Below are positions 26,701 through 36,739 of a stretch of DNA of 64,000 nucleotides, piece by piece. Source of the DNA: Tigriopus japonicus (taxonomy: Eukaryota > Arthropoda > Copepoda > Harpacticoida > Harpacticidae). The translations under genes were made by a program, and so were the position numbers. The stretch spans positions 10,577,960 through 10,641,959 of the forward strand of contig CM021323.1 of the NCBI GenBank assembly GCA_010645155.1, given 5' to 3'. Numbering within the stretch: position 1 is the first letter of the stretch; each line of letters starts with the position of its first letter. The notes beneath the pieces were generated by a model that ran no database searches, was not told the origin of the DNA, and worked only from the letters and a program-made list of their open reading frames with translations.

Positions 26701-28028
26701 AACTACGCCACCTAAGGTATGGCAAATGGGAATCGAAATGAAAATGGATGGAAGTGAACTCAACCATCACTTCAAAAGAGCACAGGCTTGAAAATTACTC
26801 TTCTAGTTGGATTGGCGCACCTTGCAAAATATTTTGACAAAATTAACCGAGAAGGAGATCTGGAGGATTTTCCCCAAGTTGTCAGTTTCCATGGTGAAAT
26901 GGCAAGCTTCAGGCACATTTGCACAACACTAAGCAATGGAACCTTTACCAGTTCTAATTAGCAAATTATGTGTTGGCTCAGAAAATTCAGTAATTTTATA
27001 CGAACGAGAACATATAAAAAATGGAATATCTCACTATTCCACGGCTGTAAAAATGCTTTCCGGAGGTCAAATAATGTCTCTGTTTTGAACATTTTGCCGT
27101 CATATTTAACAAAAATAGGGTAATTTCAAGCAAATCTTTAACAAGTTAAGTTTAACTTGTTAAAGATTTCCTTGGATAATTCCAACCTGTTTTTTAACCC
27201 TTAAATCTAGCTTTTTTTCTTGTTCCTTCAATGTTTGTAAATCCAAGAGCCTTTTTGTGATCACCGGGTTTGATCTACCTAAGCAAAAAAGTCAGGCATG
27301 AATGCTTTCTCTTGAATTACACAAACATGCAATTTTAACATCCTTTTCATATTCTATTAATGAGCTCATTTCATGAGCCCCTGATTAAACCATCCTTCGA
27401 CGGTCTCAATCACAATGTATAAAAAGAAATGCAAAACTACATTTTGGTCACAAATAAGACCAAAAGATCGAGATGCCCTATTTCTTTAAGCGATCCAACT
27501 AGAAGCTTTCCCATTGTTCGCCTGAAATTCCTGACATCACACAGCTAATTCTTTTATTATCAACTTACCTTTCACTGAATGCAGCGAGATCCGTCGGTTT
27601 ATTAACAATTGCCTCTGACTTGTGGTCCCCAAGTAAGGCTGGTGGTCCATTTCCTTCCTTTCACCCCGGCCTTCGTCTACCGTCCTGTCATTTTCAATTT
27701 CCACCTCCGTAATCTGCTTTCTTTGTTCATGAGCATCTGGTTTCGAGCCCAAGGTGTCCATCTCAATTTTTTCCACCGTTTGGATCGGTTCCATCCACTC
27801 ATCCACGCCCAACTCGGTGTGGAACGCATCCAACGTGACCGGGTCTGGTTCCGACGAGATCTCCACCGTTGAACCAGTTTCCACGTCAGGGTGACCATGC
27901 CAGAGGTCACGGTGACCACGCTCAGGATGATCCCCAAGACTACTAGAACTCCCATCGCCCTTTTCCCGTGGTTCCAATTTGACGGAGATGTTGGGATCCT
28001 TTACAGGAGAATCCTTGTGACGAGCCGA
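14716..28028 (-). CDS. Rab32: Rab32/Rab38-type small GTPase, 5' partial, N-terminally extended
   Basis: Exons, 5' to 3': 28028-27569, 26573-26370, 15752-15571, 15086-14994, 14901-14716 (375 codons including stop, partial). Phases agree at all junctions. Seen: P-loop GDPGVGKTS, switch I/TVGVDFALKV, WDVAGQERF, guanine-binding NKCD and ETSAK. Family knowledge: the long-insert form KWKRDLDAKC...DGSPVPCLLLANK and hydrophobic-AGQERF fit the Rab32/38 group (Drosophila lightoid), which acts in biogenesis of lysosome-related organelles and at mitochondria. The first listed exon adds about 150 mostly acidic residues before the GTPase fold. It begins after a plausible acceptor (CAACGTCTAG) and has no ATG at its 5' end, so an upstream start exon is missing. 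The C-terminus ends ...AYCLFC, a CaaX-like arrangement and not the double-Cys ending usual for Rab proteins. The GTPase exons are very secure; the N-terminal exon is well supported by its GTAAGT donor and phase. Confidence 0.88.
22684..22745 (+). repeat. Purine-rich simple-sequence tract
   Basis: Imperfect AG/AAG/AAAG repeats, almost purely purine on the + strand. Confidence 0.8.
24090..24310 (+). mobile_element. Fragment related to a hAT-like MITE interior
   Basis: Patches such as ATGTCACAAG, GTTGGGAAAAATTCC and GGTG(C/T)TGGTGGCGGAGG run in the same order as at 47840-48010, inside the hAT-like MITE at 47649-48130. The copy is diverged and has no visible ends. The GTGGCGGAGG-containing frame gives a Gly-rich stretch, but no intact protein can be claimed. 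Confidence 0.45.
25128..26041. mobile_element. Tc1/mariner-type element with 211 bp inverted arms
   Basis: The ends are CCCCATGTTCC...GGAACATGGGG, each flanked by TA (25126-25127 and 26042-26043), the target duplication of Tc1/mariner elements. The left arm 25128-25338 and the right arm 25831-26041 are inverted copies, equal in length and with one difference (GAG/GCG). The arms are far longer than classical ~30 bp terminal repeats, and they include the start of the transposase frame. Near-identity suggests recent formation or gene conversion. Confidence 0.9.
25282..25656 (+). pseudogene. Tc1/mariner transposase, DNA-binding part only
   Basis: The frame from the ATG at 25282 (METERQMVIDMESRGMTVTE...) holds a helix-turn-helix (TSKAMGISRKAIYAIKKRF), a basic GRKR linker and a second helix-turn-helix-like part (TICGMAKAMSLTPSTVHRIV). 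This matches the bipartite DNA-binding domain of Tc1/mariner transposases. The frame then ends at 25656 with no DDE/D catalytic domain, so it cannot encode an active transposase. The short product could at most bind element ends, which is inference. Confidence 0.8.
26574..27568 (-). other. Intron 1 (as modelled) of the Rab32-like gene
   Basis: The donor is GTAAGT just below 27569, and the acceptor follows a pyrimidine-rich stretch ending GGGTCAG above 26573. It contains the perfect palindrome at 27132-27169 and no other recognised feature. Confidence 0.7.
27132..27169. repeat. Perfect 38 bp palindrome
   Basis: Arms AAATCTTTAACAAGTTAA and TTAACTTGTTAAAGATTT (18 bp each) are separated by only GT. 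Weaker symmetry extends to about 27113-27186. The two-base loop argues against a microRNA precursor. It may be a cruciform-forming site or the remains of a small transposon. Confidence 0.9.
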
Positions 28029-29709
28029 CTAGACGTTGAGATTTGTTCACTTTGTTCCATTCATTTGAGAGGCGTCATTTCCTTGGCATGTCTTCAATTA
28101 ATATTATTGTCTAGTGCTTGGCCCTCTAATGGGGACCACGGTATGTATAATGAATCCATAAAAAAGTCCAATTGAACCAATCCAAACAAAGTGTAGAGAC
28201 AACATATACAAGTAGTTGGATGAAAGAATATTGCCTTTCAGCCTCTAGATTATTCTTCATTCGAGAAAAACTCATTGATCTAGAAGGAGAATGAATACGG
28301 GAGAAAATCCCTTAAAGTTTTAAATGCAATAGCCATTACGTCATTATGCACAATTCCCAGAAATTGCATTTCAACTGATTATGATAGTCTTTTCTTTACT
28401 TTTTCAGTCTCTTTTTAACTGAATTCTAAGGAAGTTTAAAATTCCTTTCGCTTTGGTGTGTTAAGTATTTGAGCTTCACCAGAATGAAAATAAATGTTGA
28501 CCAGGGAGCTCCAATGGAAGGAGCTCTAACGAGAACAATATCAAATTTGTATTTTTTGGAAGAGTTCTGCTCTCGAAGAGAACAGGGATCTCCACCAATC
28601 ATATTCCATGGTTCCTTTAGCAAATTACAAATCCGCTTGTCATTCATTCAAGAGAGCCTTAAAGTGGAAACCTTGAACACGAAAAGACCATTAATTACAT
28701 TAGGACGTGGGGGATCCAGCCACTGTTGTCTACAGATCCATTAGAACTCGTGTTCCATCGTAGGAGATGCCAGAATTGGTCTACAAGTTGACCAAAAATT
28801 TGCCATGAGGTACCTCGAGCTTGACGAAAAATGGGCAAGTCTTCATTTTTGGTTCCATTTCAGTCCCAACGCTAAAATGTTGGCACCTTCAAAAACAATA
28901 CTGCATAGGCGTTTTCCTCATTTCCGTGAGTTGTGAACACAAGCGTGTTCGAGAACATTTATTGGAAATCCCAAACTTCCTTCCGTCTTATTTATGTCAT
29001 GGCACTGTATGCACTACAATGTTCCACAATGAGAGCAGCCCTCACATATTGTACATAGCTCATGGCCTCGCAATGTGTATGACCGTTTTCTGTACTTGGG
29101 TGGAAACTTGGATAAAAAGGCCCACTCCATAGCCTCTGGCACCAGCTCTCAGAAGAATTGGGATAAAGAATGGTGGTCCCACCTAGTTGCCATGTTTGTA
29201 CCTTTAATGAAGGAACGGCGAAGTGAGCAAGTGGCACTTGCCACAAAGTGAGTGCTGATAAATGGACCAATCACTGGGAAAACTACTACCGGGGTCACTT
29301 CACTTTCAGGCCGAGGAAAGTACTCCAGAACCATAAACAGCTAATCCCTTTGACATGTATGATTTGTTGGAACAAAGTGAGGTCACGACAAGACCACTTG
29401 CCAAGTTGGGAAGGGTGAGAGCCTGCTCTGAGATCGATCTCCAACCATGGTATGGCACGTAATCGGTCCTAAATAATAACCGCTGATTGCCTATCTCACT
29501 GGAACATTCCCACAATATTGTGTGTCTAAAAGAGCCATAATGTACCACGGATCTATTTGATACCGTAACACCGTTAAACGTGTCTAATTTAGAGCTGACA
29601 AGGCCAAAACCTAATTATTCTTTACTTTTAGGATCTTGATTAAGTGGACTATCGTGAGCACGATCAGGGTCCAGATTCCATTACTACTTCTGCTACACGA
29701 AAGACAGAG

Positions 29710-29985
29710 TCAGTTCCAGAGAGATAGACGATGTGGTCCATAAAAGGGAACGAACAGCTTGATCGCTTTTTCTCGCTTCAAACTTCGCGTTCGAAAGATG
29801 GAAGGAAAGTTCAAATTCGAGGCACTCCGTCTCCTATTGTAGTTATGGCTGTTGGAGGGAATCAATTTTGCATTGGAACTCGTAGGTGGAAGACTAGAGA
29901 ATTTCGAGACGCCCAGGCCAAATCTTGAGGAGGAATCGTTCTCGCTCTTAAGATTCGGACCACTCTCGTCTGGCCGAAGAGACAT
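29710..29985 (-). CDS. Hypothetical small ORF, 91 aa
   Basis: This is a complete minus-strand frame from a true ATG at 29985 to a stop at 29710. It is Ser/Arg/Asn-rich with a basic patch (NRRRSASNLNFPS). No domain is recognised. It could be a short gene, an exon, or chance; an overlapping + strand frame of similar length makes chance quite possible. Confidence 0.2.
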   Translation of the reverse strand: MSLRPDESGPNLKSENDSSSRFGLGVSKFSSLPPTSSNAKLIPSNSHNYNRRRSASNLNFPSIFRTRSLKREKAIKLFVPFYGPHRLSLWN

Positions 29986-30557
29986 GGATGTTGACGGTGT
30001 TGGAGAGGATCCTTGGAGTAAAATGGCGTTTCATAAACTTTACCCACATTTTGGCTTGGGAATGAGCACTTCCAGTTTGGAGACCCTTTCAAACCCTCCA
30101 GGGGCTCATGGTTATTCATCTTGACTTTTAGAAGCTTTCTACCTTCCTTATCGAGAAGCGCTCTCTTGTTTCTTTGTCAATAGAAAACGTGAGGGAAGTT
30201 CGACTTGGGCATCAAACATTAAATTTTAATGAAAGAGGCCATCCGCAGTATTTGTAATTTCAGGGAAAAAACATGGTGAACTTATTCAACAAGATCATCC
30301 TGCACTTTGTGCTCGTCATTCCCAGCTTACAAATTATTTCGTTGGTCTTAGGGAATGTAGCCCCACATTTTTCTTCCCATTTTTTCGTCCTAGTTCAATA
30401 TCTTACCGAAGTGTATGTACTACCAACGTGGCATTTCAACATTACTTCTCCGGTCCTACATTCAATCCTTAAGAACTTGTTTGAGATCATTTGGATAGAG
30501 TAATTTTCAGAGTACTTTTGAGACAAAACATAAAAATAGAATCTACTCATTTTTGAC

Positions 30558-30721
30558 CAGGGATCAGCAAAAAGTGGGCCGCAACCCAAAGGTAGGCCCA
30601 GGGTGATTTTTGATGAGCCCAGGAGCTACGAGGAAAGTCCAAAATAGTGGGTCTAAGAATGATCCATGGTCCTGAGTTGGTGGGCCCAGAACCCTTTGGT
30701 TATTTTTTGTTGGCTCTTGTT
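30558..30721 (+). mobile_element. hAT-like MITE fragment (GGGCCCA family)
   Basis: It begins CAGGGATCAGCAAAAAGTGG, a decayed version of the CAGGGGTCGGCAACC end seen at 47649 and 57467. It shares the blocks GGAGCTA(C/T)GA, AAAGTCCAAAATAGTGGG and repeated GGGCCCA with them. The right end is missing: it runs into the palindrome that starts at about 30722. Confidence 0.65.
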
Positions 30722-31318
30722 CCTACGTGGGGTATCCAGACTAGAGGTAGATTGGGCCTGTAACTCGTTAACAAGTGCGATTTTTAGATGTTTGATGAAC
30801 AATTAAAATTAAGATATATTTCTTTTGAGGAGGTGATTTATACATGATTTGTTGTCAGTTAATCCAGTTCATAGTGATGATTTATTTAGAAAAGGTATGT
30901 TGGGCGACCCCTGCACGTTTTTGAACATCGATGTCAAGAGCAAGAAACACGTTAAAATCCATTATGTTGGAAAGTTAAGACGTTGTTCAACCACCCACAC
31001 CAATATTTGAGGAATATTTGAGGCAAAAAAGTGGTAACTTTTGATGTCAAACGTCTTGGCTTTACAATGTACTTGATTTTTGAGTTGTTGCTCGCTTTTG
31101 AGGCTTATTTTCTATGTATACAGGGGTCGCACAACATACCTTGTCTTATTAAATCATAAGTTCGAACATGATTGCCTTACAACAAATCATGTGAAATAAC
31201 ATCTGCTCATAAGAGATAAATCTTGATTTCAATTCTTTATCAAGCATCTAAAAATCGCACTTGCTGACGACTTATAGGCCCAATCTACTTCTGGTCTGGA
31301 TACCCCTCGTACAAGCTT
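30722..31318. mobile_element. About 597 bp palindromic (foldback-like) element
   Basis: The left arm, about 30722-30914, recurs inverted at about 31121-31318. Matches include GGGGTATCCAGAC, GTAGATTGGGCCT, AAGTGCGATTTTTAGATG, CATGATTTGTTGT and AAGGTATGTTG(G/T)GCGACCCCTG. The roughly 205 bp centre is unique. The inner arm ends, CAGGGGTCG..., look like hAT termini pointing away from each other, so two inverted hAT-like copies around a spacer is one reading. No target-site duplication is convincing. Confidence 0.7.
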
Positions 31319-31778
31319 CTGTTTGGAGGGCCCTGACTAATAACGTCAAAATTGGTAGACCTTGGTCCAAAAGCTGATGCTTTCGAACCTTCAATTCGAC
31401 TAGTGCAGCAAAACCTTCATGCGCCCGTACAAGTTTTGATTTACATTCCCCAAGCCTCTAAAGTGTGCAAAATCAAAAAGTTGAAAAATAAAAGTCCGTA
31501 CAAATATCAAATTACATGCAGACATTTTGGATGGTTTAATACCTCCATGCACATGAAAACGCCTTTCGAAAGCAACATTAGCGCTAGGGTCAAACAGGAC
31601 TTGTCCTATAAATCTCTCAAAGCGAGTAAAATATTTCGGACTCGGGTTCGGGTTTGTCCCATCACTAATCCAGCCCAAATAAAAGTGCCCCCCACACGGT
31701 TATTGCAACCAACAAAGAGACCTTAAGTGACAAAATGGAAGGCAAAAGATAAGTCCGAAACAAAATGTGGGCAAAGGA

Positions 31779-32020
31779 CTAGATCTTGCTGTTTCTCAAA
31801 TCTGTTCCATCGGTGAAAGAATTAGCCCGCTTCAATTTCGACAAGGCCTTGAACCGAAGCAACGGATTTCTGGGGATCCGAGATTTTCTTTCCGTAGAAG
31901 TTTGTGTTTGAACCTCTTCTACATCTTCCACTGCACTTGTTTCCACATTGATAGCACCGGGATTACTCATGATCTGGACGACAATAGGCACTTTTTGTTC
32001 GGGTAACCGGAATCGCTGGT
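31779..32020 (-). CDS. Possible terminal coding exon, unknown protein
   Basis: A frame of about 78 codons follows a plausible acceptor (CCATTGTCACCAG near 32020) and ends in TAG at 31779. The C-terminal part is basic (NPLLRFKALSKLKRANSF). No family is recognised and no upstream exon was found. It may be a chance frame. Confidence 0.25.
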
Positions 32021-33212
32021 GACAATGGGTGGAATGGGTGTAGTAGATATCTCACACAAGTGTTTCCAAGGGACTGATTCCAAATCGAGACCGTCTATGA
32101 ATCCTGGCCAAGACAAAGAAATTTGAAACCAGCCCGAGACACGGATTAAGGCCCGTTTTACTCCAAGATTAGGCAATGTTTTCATCTTAAGAAATTGAGT
32201 TATATTTCACGAAATGGAAACTCAACAGAGCCTCTATGAGCGGATTAAGCGTGTCAAGTTTTCGAAAAGTCTTCAACTTTGACACTTTTGGGCTAAGTTA
32301 GCGTTCCACAATTGCACTAAAGGTTCAGACAAATAAATTCAGACAAAATGCCAGTCAAGTGTTTCCCGTTTTTAACGAACACTCTTTGGCGAATTTGAAC
32401 AAGAAAAGATCAACATGAGTCGTTTCAGTCATACGTTTATTGAGAGCAAAAAAAAGACAGACCAAAAACTCTTTAGGTCAACTTAAAGCTTAACTTTGAA
32501 CAACTTTGCCTTAGAAATCAGCACGAATTTTCATTTATATGCAAAATAGTACCAACTGAATACAAAGAACAAATGGTCACGCATGGAGATGATGAGGTGT
32601 GTTGGACAAAGTTATTGCATTAACAAATGTTAAATTTACCACATGAGCTTCTTTCATAAATACTAATACGGGTGGCACCAAGTACAGTAACACCAAGTGC
32701 CTTATACAAGTAATCGCCTAAAAACCTTTTAAATTTTTGGTTGCTATTTAGGTTTTGTGTAAAAATGCTGAGAGCAAACAGGCACCTTAAAGAATGCAGT
32801 TTGGAACTTTGCACTACTTAAGAGTCTTGTGCTTATTTGAAGGAAGTACAGAACAACCAAAAGAAAGCAATTTGGAGGCTCTTTTTTCTTTTGCATGTCG
32901 TGGAGGCTATTTTTGATTTCAGCCTCAACGGCTAAGAATTTCGCAAAAAAGAAATGAGTGTCCCCTTTGCTTTGCTTTTCGGCCAGAGATTGCGGGCCGA
33001 TTCAAATTCCTTGATCAGCTGTTACTTGTCAAGAACATTTCAGTCTTCTGTTAGATTGTTTTTAAGAAGACCCTCTAAAACCTCACGTTTAAATCCGGAT
33101 GATTTTTAGCATTTTGAGTTCAGGTTGGCTTTAAAAAAAGCGGTAAATAACAATGGGATAGCATCTATAGGTGCTCATAGCGTAATGGAATTCCATTCCT
33201 CAGGCCTAAGCA

Positions 33213-33228
33213 CCACTAGAGGGAGCCC
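33213..33228 (+). promoter_or_regulatory. CTCF-like motif upstream of ABTB1
   Basis: CCACTAGAGGGAGCCC fits the CTCF core consensus CCANNAGRKGGCRS closely except for one position. It lies 150 bp upstream of the ABTB1 start codon. This is a motif match only. Confidence 0.35.
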
Positions 33229-33377
33229 TTGGGCCTGGAAACCTTGAACATCACAACACTTGCGTAATCCGTCACTTTTATTTTCGCTCTGTGGATGGAT
33301 CACAACCTCCCTTGGGCCAGAACGAGTGTAACATTGGTGTCACCAGTTCTGGACACAAGACAATGCTCACCAACAAC

Positions 33378-36300
33378 ATGTCATTAGGACAAGATCTGTT
33401 CCAAAGCTGCCGCAAAGGCGAATTGGAACGCGTCAAGTAAGGAAAAACAGCAGATTGTGGATCCATTATTTGTTTTAGTGGCCAAGTGAATCCTAATCAA
33501 CAAGAGGACTTTTGTTATCCATTTCAGGTACCTCATCGAGGAGAAAGAGGTGAATCCCAATGTTAGGGATCGCTGGGATTCGACGCCTTTGTATGGAACC
33601 GTTTGATCCCCTTTACGAAAGCGAAAACGAATAATGATCTCTGAATTTTCGGGATACTAAGATTACCCCGAAAATTCAGATGTGAATCTAGATATTCACT
33701 TTTGGCATAAAAGGCTCATTGAATTCTTTGAATGTTGACACTTTCTTGGATCTTACAAGATGTAGCTAAAAATGTTACCATTGCTGAATCGGTTCAACAT
33801 TTGTTTTTTGTCTGTCCATAGTACAAAAAGCAGAAATAACGTAAGAGTTCAATAAGCTTTTATGATCCCTTTCCCGTTCATTGATGTGATACTACAAATT
33901 GAATTGCCACTTAATTGCGTGGTTCATTAAGATTTTCCGTCAAGAGATTACTGCGCTTTTTGTACGAAAAGAAGGGTCGTCAATCCCATTAGCGGAATTG
34001 ACTTTGCGGCCTTTACTCGATTTCATCCAGCCGAAAGAACATCATATCAAATTGAAGCGAAAATCACCTTTTTCAACCTATTATAAGGTAGAGAAATAAT
34101 CACGAACCCCAACCAGTTTCCAGTTCAAATAAGTAACCCAGGCCAAAGTTTATGGGTCACTGAGGCCTTATTCAAACATTATAATAGAAGAAACCTCGTG
34201 ACCCACCAAATTGTGATAGAACAAGACTTAGTTGTTATTGATCGATCCCTTTACAAAGATTATGACTTGCCATCCACCACATTCATGTCTAACCCTACAT
34301 AACGTAGTCGCGCGTGTGCCGCATTCCTCTGATTTCTGTCTAGGTATTATGCGTGTCTCTGCGGCCATTACGATTTGGTCTTGTATCTGTTGGAGAGCGG
34401 TGCTCGTTGCGATGCGTCCACATTCGACGGCGAACGATGCATCTACGGCGCTCTCACCGACGAGATCCGGAAAACCCTCCGAAAATATTCCGTGATCACT
34501 TCTCGAGTCAAACGGCGAGAGGAATATCAAGAGTTCCTTCGAAGGTGAGATCCATTTTAACTGGATCTAAGACAATCACTAAAGACAAGCAAACGTGTGT
34601 TCCAGGTTGTTGGAAGATGGCACGGAGAGCGACGTCACTTTCCACGTGCACAATGCCACGATTCAAGCTCATAAGGCGATCCTGAGCGCCAGAAGTCCGT
34701 ATTTTGGCCAGCAACTTTTGGGTCGATGGCGGAACCGGCGGACAATCTCGCTTCGAAATTCTCTGGTGAGATCCTCCCTCCTTTCCAAGGCAACAACACT
34801 CATTGTATCTCCATCCATCTCTATGTAACAGACATTAATTATTCAGAGCTTTCACTCACTTCAAGTGACTTTTCCGCTCTACTGAATTCATAATCTTGAG
34901 CTGAAGGATCTCCTGAAAAGATAGAGGTTAAAAGTTGGGAAGGTAAAACTCCTCAAAGTGAGGACCAACGGACGGCTTCTGGGTGATTTTGGAAAGAAGT
35001 GAAGGCAATGCTTTTCCTCTGTCCTCATTTATCGGCGTTCCACCGTTTTCCTTTTTGATTTCCACAAGAAAACTTTTTCCTTTAGTAGAAGTAAAGCGGA
35101 AAAAGTAATAGAAAACTTTTGGTAAAAACTTGCTGCAGGATAGCCATCAAGTGTCTGAGAAGGTGTGGAGAGAACTTTCCAAATCCCGAAAAAGTGTGGT
35201 CACAAAATACCATTTGAAGCTAAATTTCAGGTTGATGGGGAGGCGTTTCGCTTAATCGTGGAGTGGTTGTACACGGCCCAAGTAAAAATCGAAGCCAAAC
35301 TCCTCGAGGATGTTAGGCGATTGTGCAAGCAATGCAAACTGCATCGCCTAGAAAACGACTTGGAAGCCGCCGTTCTTAAGGCGGAAAACTTTGGTAAGTA
35401 GGGTCTCATGTCAGTCTTTAACTTGCTGGCTGGCTTTTTAGGCGCCCCAGAGAGCTCATAGCAATGCATTAAAAAGGTTGTTCCAACTTTAAAATTCAGC
35501 AACTGCATTTGCCTTGTCAACAATCTCATGTAGAGAAATCGCTTTCCGAGAAATGTTCATGCATTCAATGACAAAGACGAATCAGTGTCAAGAAATGAGA
35601 TATTGAAATGGGTTTCCTCGCGTTCTTTCTTTCCAGTGCACTCCAAACGTGGCTTGAATATCAACCACGTTCAAGTGGAATCCACGGAAAGTGAGGCTCT
35701 TTTGCAAAGCGACTTGCGAGCTTTGGCCAATTCTGGATTGCCCGACAAGTTGAAACCACCTAAATCATCGCTCCTGGATAATCAAGACACTTTTTCTCCC
35801 ATCTTGGAACCTTACAGTGATATCGTGTTCATAGTTCAAGGTTTGGAGTTCCATGGACATAAAGTAAGGCTAATTGACCGACAGACAGTCTTCCTTCATT
35901 CCAATAGGAAAAAAACTAAGATGTTTCCCCTCTTTTTGCAGGCCCTTTTCTCAGCCAGAAGTGACTATTTTCGGGCCTTGATCAACGATCATTTTCATGA
36001 GGCCTCCTACGATTGCGTTCACGACCAGTTTTCAATTCCGATCCACAACATTCCAGCCGAAGTGTTTGCCGCCATCATGTCGCACATCTACTCCAATGAG
36101 CAAGAGGTTCATTTGGGTTCATGAGCTCATTGACTTCCTTTTCCTTCATTTTCATCTGACGTTTCTTTTATCGCCGTAGTTGACCACACGGAATGTGTAC
36201 GAGGTCCTGGAAGCTGCGGATTTGTGTCTTCTCCCGAGTTTGAAACGACAGTGCGGCCAATTTCTGAGTCAATTCATGGACTCGGATAACGTGGTAAGCC

Positions 36301-36650
36301 TCGTTCAAACGGCCCGTTTATTTGGCCTGCCTCGATTGGAGCATCAATGCACGGAATTCATCGCCACCAACATTGAACGGGTGAGTGGTAACTTGCCATT
36401 TTTTAATAGCGTTCAGCAGTCAAAAACACTAATTTTTGATTAGATGGTTCAAAACGAGGAATTCCGGGCGTTGGTTCTCCACGACGCGAGTCTCATCAAA
36501 GAACGACAGGAAACGGATTCCATCGATATCATTGACGAGATTCGGTACTTTCTCAAAACGGACTTGAACTCGATTGCGGCCATCGAGGATGCATCTAAAA
36601 GTCTGGAGCTCATCAATGACATGCTCCAAGAAATCGGATTCGATATGTAG
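33378..36650 (+). CDS. ABTB1: Ankyrin repeat and BTB/POZ domain protein 1
   Basis: Exons: 33378-33436, 33528-33590, 34344-34544, 34606-34765, 35231-35393, 35637-35863, 35942-36106, 36180-36380, 36444-36650; 481 aa, close to the vertebrate length of about 478. Domains: N-terminal ankyrin region (DLFQSCRKGEL...DRWDSTPLYYACLCGHYDLV...FDGERCIYGAL), BTB1 (SDVTFHVHNATIQAHKAILSARS...WLYTA), BTB2 (SDIVFIVQGLEFHGHKALFSARSDYFRALI), and a conserved C-terminal tail with RQETDSI...DEIRYF. Family knowledge: ABTB1 (BPOZ) proteins are BTB adaptors linked to CUL3 ubiquitination and to eEF1A binding. Domain order and motifs match over the whole length, so orthology is confident. Odd: exon 7 ends at a weak donor (GTTCAT after 36106), although phase and protein continuity support it. 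A polyadenylation signal AATAAA lies at 36695-36700. Confidence 0.95.
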
Positions 36651-36739
36651 GCACAACATTTCTTGAGCAGATTCATTCGTATAATTCTTTTTAAAATAAA
36701 AAAGAAAATTAATCAAGGGCAATGCTGCGAGCTTTGACT

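Larger units (their letters stand above)
28029..33377. other. Region between Rab32-like exon and ABTB1
   Basis: It must hold or lie beyond the missing 5' exon(s) of the Rab32-like gene. Repeats at 30558-31318 are listed separately. Two minus-strand frames look somewhat protein-like (29710-29985 and 31779-32020) but match nothing I know. The rest is AT-rich with no recognised gene. Confidence 0.6.

Noticed and set aside
27132..27169. MicroRNA precursor
   Set aside because: The hairpin loop would be two bases and the stem is too short.
31352..31726. 124-codon + strand frame as a gene
   Set aside because: It lacks any recognisable domain, has an equally long antisense frame and no paired splice signals.
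36289..36300. Donor-like GTGGTAAGCC within ABTB1 exon 8
   Set aside because: Reading straight through gives the conserved family sequence (NVVSLVQTARLFGL), so it is not used.
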